DNA from: Paraspadella gotoi
Lineage: Eukaryota > Chaetognatha
Assembly: GCA_051294375.1 (NCBI GenBank)
Contig: CM119267.1
Coordinates: forward strand, 24,997,783-25,061,782
DNA length: 64,000 nt
Direction: 5' to 3'
Of this stretch, positions 24,841-36,928 are shown piece by piece (the stretch's first letter is position 1; every line of letters begins with the position of its first letter). Position numbers and translations under genes: made by a program. The notes beneath the pieces were generated by a model. It saw only the letters and a program-made list of their open reading frames with translations. It was not told where the DNA came from and made no database searches.

Positions 24841-25235
24841 AAACAAGTTGAGCAAACATTACCGGATCTGCCCACGATCATTAGCGGTAAGCAGCTGATC
24901 AGATAATTAATATTAATTTTTTTTATTTGTGTCAAAATCGTTTTTAACTTTGTTGTTTTGTGATTGAGAGGCGAAACAATCTTGATCACAAAATTAATTA
25001 ATTACAAATGAATAATAATTAATTACTTATTTATTAATAATTAATTAATTCAGCTTGAATATACATTTAATACAAAAATAAAAAAAGCATAATCAAATAG
25101 TGAAATAGATTGTTTGTTTTTCCATTTTAACTCATTTCCACTTGGACGATTCCATCGAAACTTATTTCCTGCTCAATCACACACTTTCCTATCGACATGC
25201 AAAATTTTAAGTCAATCGCCCCATTCACTCATGAT
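24841..25235 (-). repeat. Interspersed repeat R1, copy 4 (reverse, truncated)
   Basis: A reverse copy starting AACAAGTTGAGCAAAC and truncated in its middle. With copy 3 it forms a short palindrome around 24835 (ACTTGTT...AACAAGT). Confidence 0.65.
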
Positions 25236-26689
25236 AGATAGGCAAGTTACCTGATCGTTTATAATGTTATTTTAAATATTTTTACATTTACTGATAGGAA
25301 ATGATGTCAATATTATTGATGTAACATTTCACGCGTTGAAAAATAATCTACAAAAAATGATCATTTTCCACGCCCAATTTTTAATACAAATCTGCGTTCG
25401 TTAAATTTTCTTTTTGGTTCCACTTAAATTTTTAGCTTTGGCCGAGTAATAAAAAAATTGATTTTCTTTGATATCTTTTTAACCAAAAATGATAGAACGA
25501 TGAGACTGGTATCATATTAAAGCCATAACTATGGGGCATCTTTTCCATATAATTTTTCTCACAATATTTTTACGGATTTTTAAAAAATCTGGATCGGAAT
25601 CTTAGTCAAAAGTATAACAACTTTTGAAATTAAATTAAACACATTTGGCTGTATTTAAAAAAATAAATAAATATAGATTCTGAAAGAGAAAAGATTAATT
25701 ATGTTTCTGATATAAACAAAAATTTTCTATATTTCAAATGTTTATATATTATATAATTACTAAGGATAATGAATTATCATTTTGTTGAAAACAAAAAATT
25801 TTAAAAATTCATGTAAAAACCTTAAAAAACATATGATTTAAATATGAAAATTTAGGAGTTCAAACTTTGTTCCGGCTGATTTAAAAATTACTGACATAGG
25901 GCTAAAAGTCTATTTTATCAGATTTTAAATTTTTGTCATCTTCAGGTGCAAATTAAAACCTTTGCATAATGCCCATTAGCTATATTAATATAATAATTTT
26001 TTATTAAAAAATGCACTACAATCTTTTAATAACACGCTAATGCATGTAGCTGTATGGTAAAATTGTTGTTTTTATTTTTTATTATAATACAAGGCTTTTA
26101 TCAATAAAGGGGTAAATTGCAAAGAAAATGAGTTATTTCAAGGCTCCATATTGATACTATGATATCAATGAATTTTCTTTGTTCCGGCAACGAAATGTAC
26201 CTAAGACATTGTAGTTTCATTAGCTAATCTTTTTTTTTTATAATTTTAAAGGGCATGTTTGGCAAAAACAGTAAGAAACAAAAAGGACAACAAATTTTGA
26301 GAAAAAAAAATTGGATTAATTGCTATTATTTCTTACTATGACGGCAATTTATTTTTTTCGTTATGTGCTTGAAAGTTAGGCTAAAACCAACAGAATCGGA
26401 ATCAGTGCATGACCGCTGTATATTTATTTGACTTATACAGTAAATACCACAAAATAAAAAAAAATTAAAAAGAATTCAGACTAAGCGCCGTGTTTATTTT
26501 CAGTATTTTTTAGTCAAGACCTTTATGGATTTACTTTGTTCCAGCGGCGTTGGATAGCCCAAACACTGCAGTTTCAGAAATCATCCATGGTTTTGTAATA
26601 TTTACTGCGCTACTGGTGCAAAAATTGCTAGGAACCAAAATTATCAGAAACCGCTTCGTTCTTTCGGATTTTTTTTTAAGCGCGGAGCG
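25236..26689. other. AT-rich intergenic DNA
   Basis: About 1.4 kb without a supported gene. The text is AT-rich with no clear inverted ends, tandem arrays or long frames. Probably old decayed repeat. Confidence 0.4.
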
Positions 26690-27030
26690 ACATACCTACT
26701 CATGAGAATTGGCGTTAAAATGTAAAAAAAACCAAAAAATATATTTCACTATTTGAACTCATTTCCACTCGGACGATTCCATCGAAACAATCACACACTT
26801 TCCTACCCACACACAAAATTTCATTCCAATCCATCCATCAAATCACGAGTTATTGGTGTTTTTTTCTAAGGTGGGACAGATAGACGGACAGACAGACAGA
26901 CATTTTTTTGGTATAATTTATCATAATTTGATGTTCTGACATGATATAAGTGAATGCCCGACAAGATTGGGGGGGCGGACCGATAAAGTGAATTATAGAG
27001 CCGGAATCTGCTGTAAGCAGATCCGGCTAA
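26690..27030 (-). repeat. Interspersed repeat R1, copy 5 (reverse, head only)
   Basis: A reverse copy covering the head half: CATTTCCACTCGGACGATTC, then AATTTCATTCCAATCC, GACGGACAGACAGACAGAC and the end GGAATCTGC...GCAGATCCGGC. Confidence 0.7.
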
Positions 27031-27165
27031 AAAAATCAAAAATCAAATTCCAATGCAGTGCGTGTCAGGTAATCGTAAACTTGTAAATACTTGTAAAAGA
27101 CAGTCAAAGTGGTGCAACATATTGTTACCGCTCGTTTTTTGTATAGTTCATTTTCTTATCCTATT

Positions 27166-27915
27166 TTTAGTCGGATCTGCTTATCAGCAGATCCCAACTC
27201 TATAATTGACTTTGTCGGTCCGTCGGTCCACCCCCTCAATATTGTCGAGCACACACTTATATCATGTCAGAGCATCGAATTAAAATAAATTAAGCAAAAA
27301 AAAATGTCTGTCCATCCGTCCTTAGCAAAAAACACCAATTACTCGTGATTGGATGGATGGATTTGAATGAAATTTTGTGTGAGTAGGGAAGTGTGTGATT
27401 GAGCTGGATATGAAGTTACGATGGAATCCTCCGAGTGAAAATGAGTTTAAATGAAAAAAAAAAAATATATTTCATTATTTGAACACCAATTGTTCATGAG
27501 TGGATGGGGTGATTGACCTTGAATTTTGTATGTGGGTAGGAAAGTGTGTGATTAAACTGGAAATCAAGTTTCGATGGAATCGTTTGAGTGGAAATTAGTT
27601 TAAATGGAAAAAACAAAAAAACCTGTTTCACTAATATATATTATATTAAATATAAATGCAGGATGTATTAATTAATCAAATAATTAATTAGTCAATTAAT
27701 TAATCAATAATTAATTAATAAGTCAATCAATCAAGTCAGTCATTATTGGCATTGTTCTCATCGTCGTCATTGCTTTTGTCGTGGTTAGTGACGAAAAGAC
27801 CTAAAAACAATTAATTGCCTAATTAATTAAATAATTAACTTGAATAATTTAATTACTAATTAATTACCGATAATGATTGTGGGCAGATCCGACATTGTTT
27901 GCTCAAACTTGTTTC
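27166..27915 (+). repeat. Interspersed repeat R1, copy 6
   Basis: A complete forward copy of about 750 bp: head AGTCGGATCTGC/GCAGATCC, tail GGGCAGATCCGACATTGTTT followed by GCTCAAACTTGTT. The best copy for defining the consensus length, since nothing is inserted in it. It lies head to head with copy 5. Confidence 0.75.
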
Positions 27916-28857
27916 TGTTTGCTTTAGCCTTACCTCTTATCCTAACTTTTATATTTCTTATTGCTACAGATAGATATATAATTATATATTATATAAATTA
28001 TACTGCCCATGAGAGTCTTTTTGATGTATAATAGTTATTGGGTAACATACTTAAGGGAGTGGTCCTTTTATCCAAGAGTAACTTCTGATCAAATATCATA
28101 TCACTCTACGAATTAATAAACTAGATTGAGAGAGAGTATTAATTGAAAGCTTGAAGGGTCTTCCTATTTTAATAAGAGGGATAGAGGCCTATCCATTGGA
28201 TAGTATAGTCAGGGGCAAAATAGCTTTTTATTAAGTAAGTAATTAATTATTTTATTTTCTATACCAATTTCAAGATAATAAAATTTACGTCAAATATTTT
28301 CTTTGCATTTTTTTATTAGTGAAAACCTACCCGCTTAATTGCATACTTAAAGGTACTTAATAAAAAGCACTGACTGCATTAAATACGATAAAGATATTTT
28401 TTTAAATTCTGTATCGCACGGCAATGGTAACTAAATAATTTTCCTGCCGCAATACAGTGTAGTATTGGAATCATCTAAAAAGCAAATTGAGGTGATGCCA
28501 ATGCTTATGTCAATCGCCCTGAGCACAACTTCAAGAAGGTCACAAGGCTTGACAACGGTCAAATCACCAGAAGTTTGTTCCAGTTAGTTAAACTGATATT
28601 AAATTAAGCGATAATGCGATATTTTAAGAGTTTTTTAAATTTCAAACTGCTATTTTATTAAGAAGTCAAGATGAAGCAATGGAAAATTAACAATTTCAAA
28701 ATGTTTCAAAAAACTATCACCAAAAATTAAGGAAAAAAAATACAGGCACGATTTTAAAAAAGGTAATTTTGTAGTTAAATGTTTTTTGTTTTGTGTTTTT
28801 TTTATGTTTTTTGGTTTTAAGACAACTTCCTTGGTATGTAGTATAAAGATGCCACTA
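27916..28857. other. Intergenic DNA without recognised features
   Basis: About 940 bp, AT-rich, with a slightly more balanced stretch near 28480-28580. No frame, repeat or RNA gene that I can support. Confidence 0.4.
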
Positions 28858-29089
28858 TGGTGGATTAAAATTCAACAACCGTTCATCAGCGGCCATTGGT
28901 GCCGGAGGCAAGTCAATCGCCTCCCAACCCAAAGGTCCGGGGTTCTAGCCCGGTGGCCGCCTAGCAGTTAAGAGGGTCGGGGCGCTTAACCCGCCTGTAA
29001 CACGGTGTTACAGCCTGATCTGAAGCTCAGGGACTGCTTATATTGAACAGTTCTGTCACTAACACACAACAATAATTACTGTCTCTTCA
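28858..29089 (+). mobile_element. Solo LTR of miniature LTR element 1 family
   Basis: 232 bp starting TGGTGGATTAAAATTC and ending GTCTCTTCA, clearly the same LTR as at 8069-8273 (shared CCTCCCAACCCAAAGGTCCG and GGTTCTAGCCCGGTGGCC). No internal region or second LTR follows. The flanking hexamers CCACTA and CCACCA differ at one position and may be a mutated target duplication. Confidence 0.75.
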
Positions 29090-29739
29090 CCACCAAGAAA
29101 AGGGGACTAAAACTTTTTAATAACATATTTCTTGTCTTAAATTGAAGGAGTTCTGGGTTATAGGTAATATTTCATCTCTGAGCTAACATTTATGTGTTCC
29201 TAATTAGGTGAGGAAGAGGATTGATCTTTTATCAGATGCATTTATGAAACATTCATCTCTTATACTTATAGAACTCGTATCATCTGGCGGTGAAAAGGCT
29301 TTTAAAGAAAAATATAAAAATTAATTTAACAAAAATATACAGTTGTAACAATTGCAACAATTACAATGACTTTTACTGATGCCTGACAACGTAAAGAATC
29401 CATTTTGAAGCTTCTAAAACATTTTTTTCGATGGCACTCTTTATTTAAAGAATGAATTAAGATTCATGCATCCATTTGTCCTGATTTACTTAATTCGGTG
29501 AGTATTTGACATAAGACTAAACAAAGTTAGGACATTTTATTTTATCACATCTCGTTTGAAACACAAGAACCAAAATTATCTTAGTGGCAATTTTTCTTTC
29601 CAATTTTTTAATAAAAACACTGAAAAATGGCCTGATTTTTTATCCTTCACGGAAATGCAAGAATTTAATTTTAGAAAGTAGAATTTGCTATGTACATTGT
29701 TTTTTCAATCTGATTACGCTTTTCTTTCCATAACGACCT

Positions 29740-32700
29740 TCATTCGATTACTAAAGTCATTTCTTCGAATTCGTCATGGGCTTCATCGGCAGAGAACCCA
29801 CTTTTTATTTTTCCGGAGAAGGCCCGTTCAACGCGGCCAGAGTGGCGGAAGGCAAAAAAATGAAGGAGTGAGGCGCGAATAGCTTCGTGGCGCAGCGCCT
29901 GATTAGAGGGCGGCGCGGCCAGTTCGTAGTGACGAGCACGGTCGCAATGGGGACCGCCCGTCAATTTCCGGCTGCAGTTTGTTACATAATTGAAGATGAA
30001 AAAAAAATTTTTAAACAAAGCTGTTCAAAATTTTAATCTGTTAAAAAGAAAAAAACTCTTCCTAAGGCCTTGCGCCTAACAAACCCTTTTTTTAAGCAAT
30101 TAAAATCGAATAGCCCATTTCAAATACTAGAATTAATGGCTAATTAATAATTAGTAATTTTAATATTTTTCAACCAATTTGCCTACACATGAATAAAACT
30201 AGTTAGTCGCCATCCTTATATTCTTCCTCATTCTTTTTGTAAATTTATCACGCACCTGAGAATGTCCCAGGTCCAGGCCGTATCTTGCCGAGAATCGTCC
30301 TCTACAGAAATGTCTTCCATTGATACTAGGTTATTCAGTCTGATGTCTGCCTCTTTTAGGATCTTCTTCACGTCCTTTGCTGACCAAGAGAGAATTTTCT
30401 TTCCCCTCGTGTTCGCAGCGAGAAGTCGAAAAAATTTGGTAAATTCCTCGACACCAACATGATCATAGACGAGAATAAAGGCGAGGTCATCGGTCCTGAC
30501 AATGACGGCGCCAGGTCGAGTACGCCACCAGTGGCCCGCCTGTCGATGCAGCATGGACAGGCAATTTGTCTCTCGCAGGGATCGCGAGAAGCGCCGCTCA
30601 AAGTCAGTGGTGTTAGAGATAACTATGAATTCCACCTTCAAAACGAGGGAGTGGAGATGATTATTGTTGTTGCACTGAGTATCCACAAAGGGAATCTGTT
30701 CCGAATTGGATCGACCAGGAAGAGAGGGTAAGCGATGGATCTGGGCGAGATTGAGCGCAGCGGGAAAAATTTTAGGCGTTAATTGATCAACCACCTCCTG
30801 AGCTGTGATTGCTTCGCAGGACACAAAAATGTCGACTAAGTTGAAAAAGTCGGCCCTTTCCACCATTCTGTCTTTGAAGCGAATAACAAAGTCCTCAAGT
30901 ACTTTAGACGCAAAGCATTTGCGGACTGACTTCGGTTCCTGCAAACCTTTTAAAAAGCAGAGACGGTTCACAAGGAGGAGAAGGCGTTCGCGACTGAAGA
31001 CCTCTGGATCTCGTCCTTTCATATAGTCGGTCGGGAATTCTTTCACAGACCTAAGATATTTAATAACGTTTTTTGACTTCCAGTTTGTAAAGGACATGAT
31101 CTTGTCAACAGTTTGCTGTACAATGTTGTCATTGACTTGGGTCACTAAAAAGTCAGTTCGAAGGCTAATAGGACTGTTTCTGCTTCTATTGGTGTCTTCA
31201 TGACGCAAGTCATCAAGAATGATGAGAAAGTCATAACTGAACTCCAATCCATGTAGGGTAACTAAGTAATGATCATCAAGAATTTGTTCATGGGAAAGAG
31301 TCATCACAAATCGCCTAAGCTCGGTCTGATCATTGTCAAGGTGCTGACGAACCGCCCGAGCAACTGACCATTGTCGGGGTTTGGAGGACAGCCTACGCAA
31401 AACAGGTAGAAAGTGATCAACCGTCTGACAGGGACGCCAGTCACTAATGATAGCGTCAACAATTTCAGTGACCTTTTGCTTTGTAAGGGAATTTGCATTC
31501 AAGCGAGAAATAGAAAGAGTGACATAACCACTCTCTTTCTCATAATCTTCATTGATTGGAAAAGTACTGCTTTGAGATGGTTCATTTATGTTCGAACTAT
31601 TTTGATTTGATTTCAAATATTGAGGACTTGGCCTTAGTTTCATTAATGGCACTACATTCTTTGAGCAATTATTTTCTTGCAATGAAGCTTTCGTTTCAGT
31701 AACAGAAGAACTGGTTAAAGGACGGTTCGGCGTATTAATGACAGGACATTTTTGTGCAAAGCTTTGAGGACGAATTTGCAAATTACTGGGCACTCGATTA
31801 TAGGGAATGCTCGGAGGACGATTCTGCACAAAGTTTGGTGGTATATTCCGAAAGAAGCTTGGAGGTTGATTAGAAACAACACCCGGCGGGTGATTCTGTA
31901 CATTGGGAGGTTGAGTCTGGGTAACATTTGTCAGTTTTGGTACATTGTATGGGGGTCGATTTTGAAATATACTTGGTTGTTTTGGAGGAATGATCAGGGA
32001 TTTATTTTTTTCGATGCTTGCAGGTAGATTTTGTACAGCATTCAGGGTTGGATTCTGTACAAATGGGGGTTGATTTTGAACACCACTTGTAGGTTGATTC
32101 TGTCGCATACCTGGTGATTGATTCTGTAAAATGTTTGGTCGTTGATTCTGTAAAGGTCGATTCAGTACTAACCTCGGTGGTTGATTTTGAACAATTCTTG
32201 GTTGATTATGTACCAATCTTGGCTGTTGATTTTGGACAATGCTTTGTAGTTGGTTTGGAAAAAAGCTTTGCTTTTGATTAGGGAAAATTTCCGGATGTGG
32301 AATCTGTCCAATACTGGGGGGTTGATTTTGCAATATGTCAACTTGTTGAATCTGCTCCAAGTTTGGTACACAATTTTGCAACTCTGATGAATGATTAGGG
32401 TGATTTTGTAGATTGAGTATAGGTCGATTTGGCACACTGTCAAAAGTATGATTCGGGAGATCAACTGAATTCTGCAAACTTATCGACCTAGGATTATGTG
32501 GATGACCATCCAATGGCAAACTGACTGACGACTGATTCTGAAAACCAAGAGGATTATTGGGCAAACCAAGGTGATTATACACACTTTTTGGAGGTTTCTG
32601 CAATTGCCTAGGGAAATAATTCGTCATCCGCATTTGAGTTTGCATATGAATTTCTCGATTATTATCTGGAGGGACTGGTAAAGAATTCAGCCCATGATTT

Positions 32701-35700
32701 TGAGCCATGAAAGAAAGATGTTGCATGGAGTTCTGAAAACTCTCTGCCACTGGCCTGATCGTGTTTGAAGTAGGGAGTAAAGGAGACTGTAGATTAGGAA
32801 TTCCGATGTTATTTCTCGGTTGCTTTGAAAGCAAGGATTTTGGTTCAACGATCTGTTGGGCAAAACCGTCCAAATTCTTCACATTGTTTAAAGTTTCCTC
32901 TCCTTTTCTTATTTCTGACGAGGATTTCTTTTTTCGTGGAGAAGCTTCTGAATCAGAAGATGAAATCGATATAACTGAAGGTGACCTAGACCTTCTACGA
33001 TCAGCGTTTGCAGGCCTCTTTGACCCCAATCTATCTTTTATCTCACAATTGAGCTCAGTTTTTTCATTATTTTTTTTAATTATTGAAGTCTTTTCACTTG
33101 CTAACAACAAACTTGTGTGTCTCTTTCCATCGCCTTCCACTTGAGATTCGGGGAGACATTCGTTAAATTTAGTGACTAGATATGGTTGTGGTAACTTTTT
33201 ACTTTCTACATCCTTACAAGAAATCAGATGTGTTTTAGTACTATTGTGACTTTGCAACAAATTATCTATATTTTTGATAAAATCTTCAGTTGATAATGTT
33301 AAAGCTTGACCCTCTTTGCTTCTTAAATCAGAATCATTTAAAATCATGTTTCCTTCTGCAACATCTCTCGTAACTTTTGCGATATCTCTAGTTTTAACCG
33401 TTTTCTGAGGCCTCTCTTCTTCCTTTCGTTTAAATTCCAGGCAAAAAAACTTGTTGTGTCCTTTATGCCCACACTCTGTACACATCGGCCATTGGATCTC
33501 CTTAGGACTCCGCTCCCGACACAACAAATCATATCTGAAGGCAGTGCAACCGAACTCTTTAACCTCCTCCTCAGTCTCAAACAACTTCAGTTTCCGCTTG
33601 GAATCCGTAGATTTTCCATCAACGCGGAGGAAGTCAGAAGTGACGATACGCTCGACTAAATCTCGGAAGGCCTCATCCTCGGCTTCTGCTGGGGAAGGGC
33701 CTTTGCCTTTGGCCAATAGTACCTCCTCTATGAAGAGACGCAAATTAAATACGGCTTGGCGGCTATCGGTGGACACCTTTATATCTAACCGGAGGGATTC
33801 GCGATGAAAGGCATCGCGCGCGACGTCTCTGGACGACTGGTCGGGCAGGAACGAGCTGGTTTTAATGAGGAACATGATTTCAGCAAACTGGCGATCTTCA
33901 TCCTGAGAAAAAAAAATAGGCGAGGGGCAAAGAAAAAAGGGGAAAGGATGCGAAAAATAATATATTTTTAAATTTTGGTACAAATATTGGTAAAATGCGT
34001 GTTTCTTTATTTCCTTTTGACTCTCTTTAGACTTAGTATGGCCGATTGTGATGGTTATTTAACGTCGGAGAATTACTTTGTTTAAATTATTTTTATCGGC
34101 AACAATTCTTGCCAATGTTGTAACCTTGATTTAAAAAAAAATAACAAAGATGTGTGCTAACACAGCAATTATATATCTCGGGAATGAAACCAAAAGAATC
34201 AGAAAGGATTTAAAATAAATCCGAAAATTAGTTATTCCATGCTAACATGGAAAAAAGCTGAATAAGGGACATAAATAAGGGACTTAATATCTTGCAATAA
34301 TACGAAAAAATACTATTTGATCATTAGGATTTATTGAGGTAGGTTTTATTTTGAGTCAGTTCGTGTTTTATTTACCATTTAAAATTTTAAAAAAATATTT
34401 AGTATTTTATCCATATTTTTTCCTGTACAACATTCATTTTTAGCTCGCTTTAAAACAAAGTATATATCAATTTTTTTTATATTCAGGAATTACTAATTCA
34501 ATTTAATATTTAATTTAATATCCATAAAGAATATTATTTTTTGGAAAATTTAGTATTTGATTCGGCTTTTTATACCATTCGGGGTTATATTTTCAGCTGT
34601 GCACTTCAAAGACTTCTGTCTTCCTCTGAGCAGCAAATTACTTTTCGGATAGACGGAAAACCCCGCTCATCATTTTTCTCTTTTTTCCCACTTAAAGTTA
34701 TCATCGTAGGAGAATCAACCTCACCCAAAGCAGAATCGGAACGAAGGATCGGGCGATCTCCCCCTTAAAGTTATGTTAAACAAACTACCGATTCTTGAAA
34801 AGCTTCATCATACGAGAAGCCAAACACCAGCACCGTCATACGAGAAGCCAAACACCAGCACCGTCACCAGCCATCGTTTTCAAGTCTGCTGAAAGATAAA
34901 ACTGGTCTCCAAAGACAACGTCAGCAACATCACTAACGACTTCTGAAATGAAATGGAATTTATAAATTTTATCACCGGCCCAAACGATGAAATTAAATTG
35001 GAATTTTTGTGAAAAAATTCACAAAAACTTCTTTCGGTTAATTTTCACTTCGGTCGTTCGAATATTTTGAAGAGGATTCGTTTTGGAATTGTTGTATCAA
35101 GCGCACTTTTCAAAATATTTGGAAAAGGACGCCTCCAACGAATAGACTTGGAGGAGATCTGCCATCTTTCTTAAAAGTAATATTCCAATCAAACATTCAA
35201 ATCAATCGCCGATCAACCAAATTCGTAAAAGAACGTTCTTGCAGGATAACCAAAATCTTCAAATGAGATTGATTATTTTAATCTCATTTGCGTTTTGAAG
35301 ACTTCATACCTTTTTTATTCGATTTAACTCAATAGTTATATCGTTGAACAACGAGTAATGGAGAGATGTTTTGACGATGTTAGAAATTTTCCGAAAATTT
35401 TATTTTCTTACGATCGCTGAACATTTTAGGGGTTCAGAGGTCTGATTATTGGTCGAGTTGCGTAGTGGGCGGCCGGAGGGGTTTAATTATAACGCGGAAT
35501 TTAGCCGGTAAATCTTAAGTTGTCACGTCCTTTGTTGTAATTTCTAGTAAATCCATTCGAATGGAGTTCTCTCCAGAAAACGTTTGATCGAGGGGAATCT
35601 TTCAATAACAGACATTTAATTAATAATAATATACGGACCTGAGGAAGGACGCAAGGATCCACACCAACAACAGACGAGGACCACAGATGTTCGGGTCGAC

Positions 35701-35845
35701 GCAGTGGGGGAACGAGGATGGGCGGTGATTTGGCGTTGGATCTTGTCGACTTCGTCCTAACGTCATCCTCATCCTCTTCCTCCTCCGAACTGCTCTCGTT
35801 AAATCGTCGTCTTTGGACGTTGAGTCGCGAGGACGTTCCTTCCAT
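29740..35845 (-). CDS. ML3: Asn/Gln/Pro-rich MUT-7/EXD3-like pseudonuclease
   Basis: Three exons: 35845-35639, 33902-30256 and 29971-29740, about 1361 residues; phases 0 and 2 agree. Exon 1 encodes an acidic serine stretch (RRRFNESSSEEEEDEDD) that parallels ML1 exon 1. Then FAEIMFLIK, a dsRBD-like segment (LRLFIEEVLLAKGKGPSPAE) and a CCHC knuckle CTECGHKGHNKFFC at about 210-223. The linker carries many 9-12-residue N/Q/P repeats of the type QNQPP, a prion-like composition. The C-terminal part has helical and exonuclease-like regions: motif I acids are absent (LSMLHRQAG), a motif II-like Asp remains (SAKDVKKIL), and the last motif reads RHEAIRASLL, HxxxR instead of YxxxD. It ends soon after, without the long charged tail of ML1. 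Introns do not coincide exactly with those of ML1 at the 5' end. Confidence 0.75.
34808..34866 (+). repeat. 28-bp direct duplication in ML3 intron 1
   Basis: Two adjacent copies of a unit starting CATACGAGAAGCCAAACACC and ending AGCACCGT. It lies in the 1.7-kb first intron of ML3, together with a stretch near 34655 (GACGGAAAACCCCGCTCATC) that also occurs in reverse near 10923, so part of this intron is repeat-derived. Confidence 0.6.
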
Positions 35846-36928
35846 AATCGTCTCTCTCTCTATCTCCCTTTTCCTTTCTTACTTTTCTTTTAAAACTTTA
35901 ATTCTCTCTCCTTTTCTTTCTCTTTCTGGTCTTTCTCTTTTTGGTCTTTTATTTTTTTTCTTTTTGGTTTCGGAAGAAAACTTTTTGCAAAAAACCGAGA
36001 CGGGAATCGGAAAAAGAACTGAGAAAATAAATTAAATTTAAAGGTTTTGCGCAAAATAATGATTTATGAGGATTGATTAAGGAATACAAATTATAATATT
36101 AAACATCTCAAACTTATTATTTATTTGTCCTGAAAAAAAAAATTAGGAGTTATTTTTATGAATTAATCGATCCAATTTATTTCATTCAATCAATCAATCA
36201 TTTAACGCCCTATCATCTCTAATTCATCCCAAAAGAACATGGTTTAGTTGAAAATTAACCAATTTTCGGAGAATTTAAAAGGAAACAATGAAAAACAATG
36301 TCATAAAAAGCTTAAAAAATTATAAATATAAGAAAGAGATAATTGATAGAATAAGTAATAATAAATTTAGAAGAAAATAAAAAACCCCAAACCATCGTAA
36401 CAAAACGAATCGTTAAAAAATGACTACGAAGGTGACTACGAAGTCTCGCAATTTCTTCTTTTCTTCCTTTCTTCCTTTTTTTTACTTCTTTGTTTTCGGT
36501 TTGTTTTTTGTTTCAAATCAAATTTCCTACAACAGAAAAAAAAACATGGAGATCTAAACAGCTGATCGTCGCGGCTGAAACGATGAGAGTCGAAAACAAT
36601 CGAGACAGAAAAAAAAAAAATAAATAATGATCCGAAAAAAATAACTGGAATTATTCGATTAAAGCTATTAGTCAATAATAATCTACTACATTACTCGCGT
36701 GGTAATGTAGGTTGGACGGAAATTTATTGTAAATATAAAGTTATTACGAACAACAGAGAGCAAACCGATTCGGTTTGCCGGCCAAAATCAGAATCAACAA
36801 ATAGTCGTAGTAATTGAAAATGTAGAAAATAAAGGGCGATTGCCTAATCACGAATCCTGAGTAAAACAATTCGTCTCCTAAAGCACAAAACGTTTTAAAA
36901 TTAAAGATTTAACTGAAGAAAAAAAAGT
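35846..36928. other. Intergenic DNA between PRPF39 and ML3
   Basis: About 1.1 kb, AT-rich, T-rich just upstream of ML3. It must hold the PRPF39 3' untranslated region and the ML3 promoter, but I see no diagnostic motif and no other gene. Confidence 0.45.
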
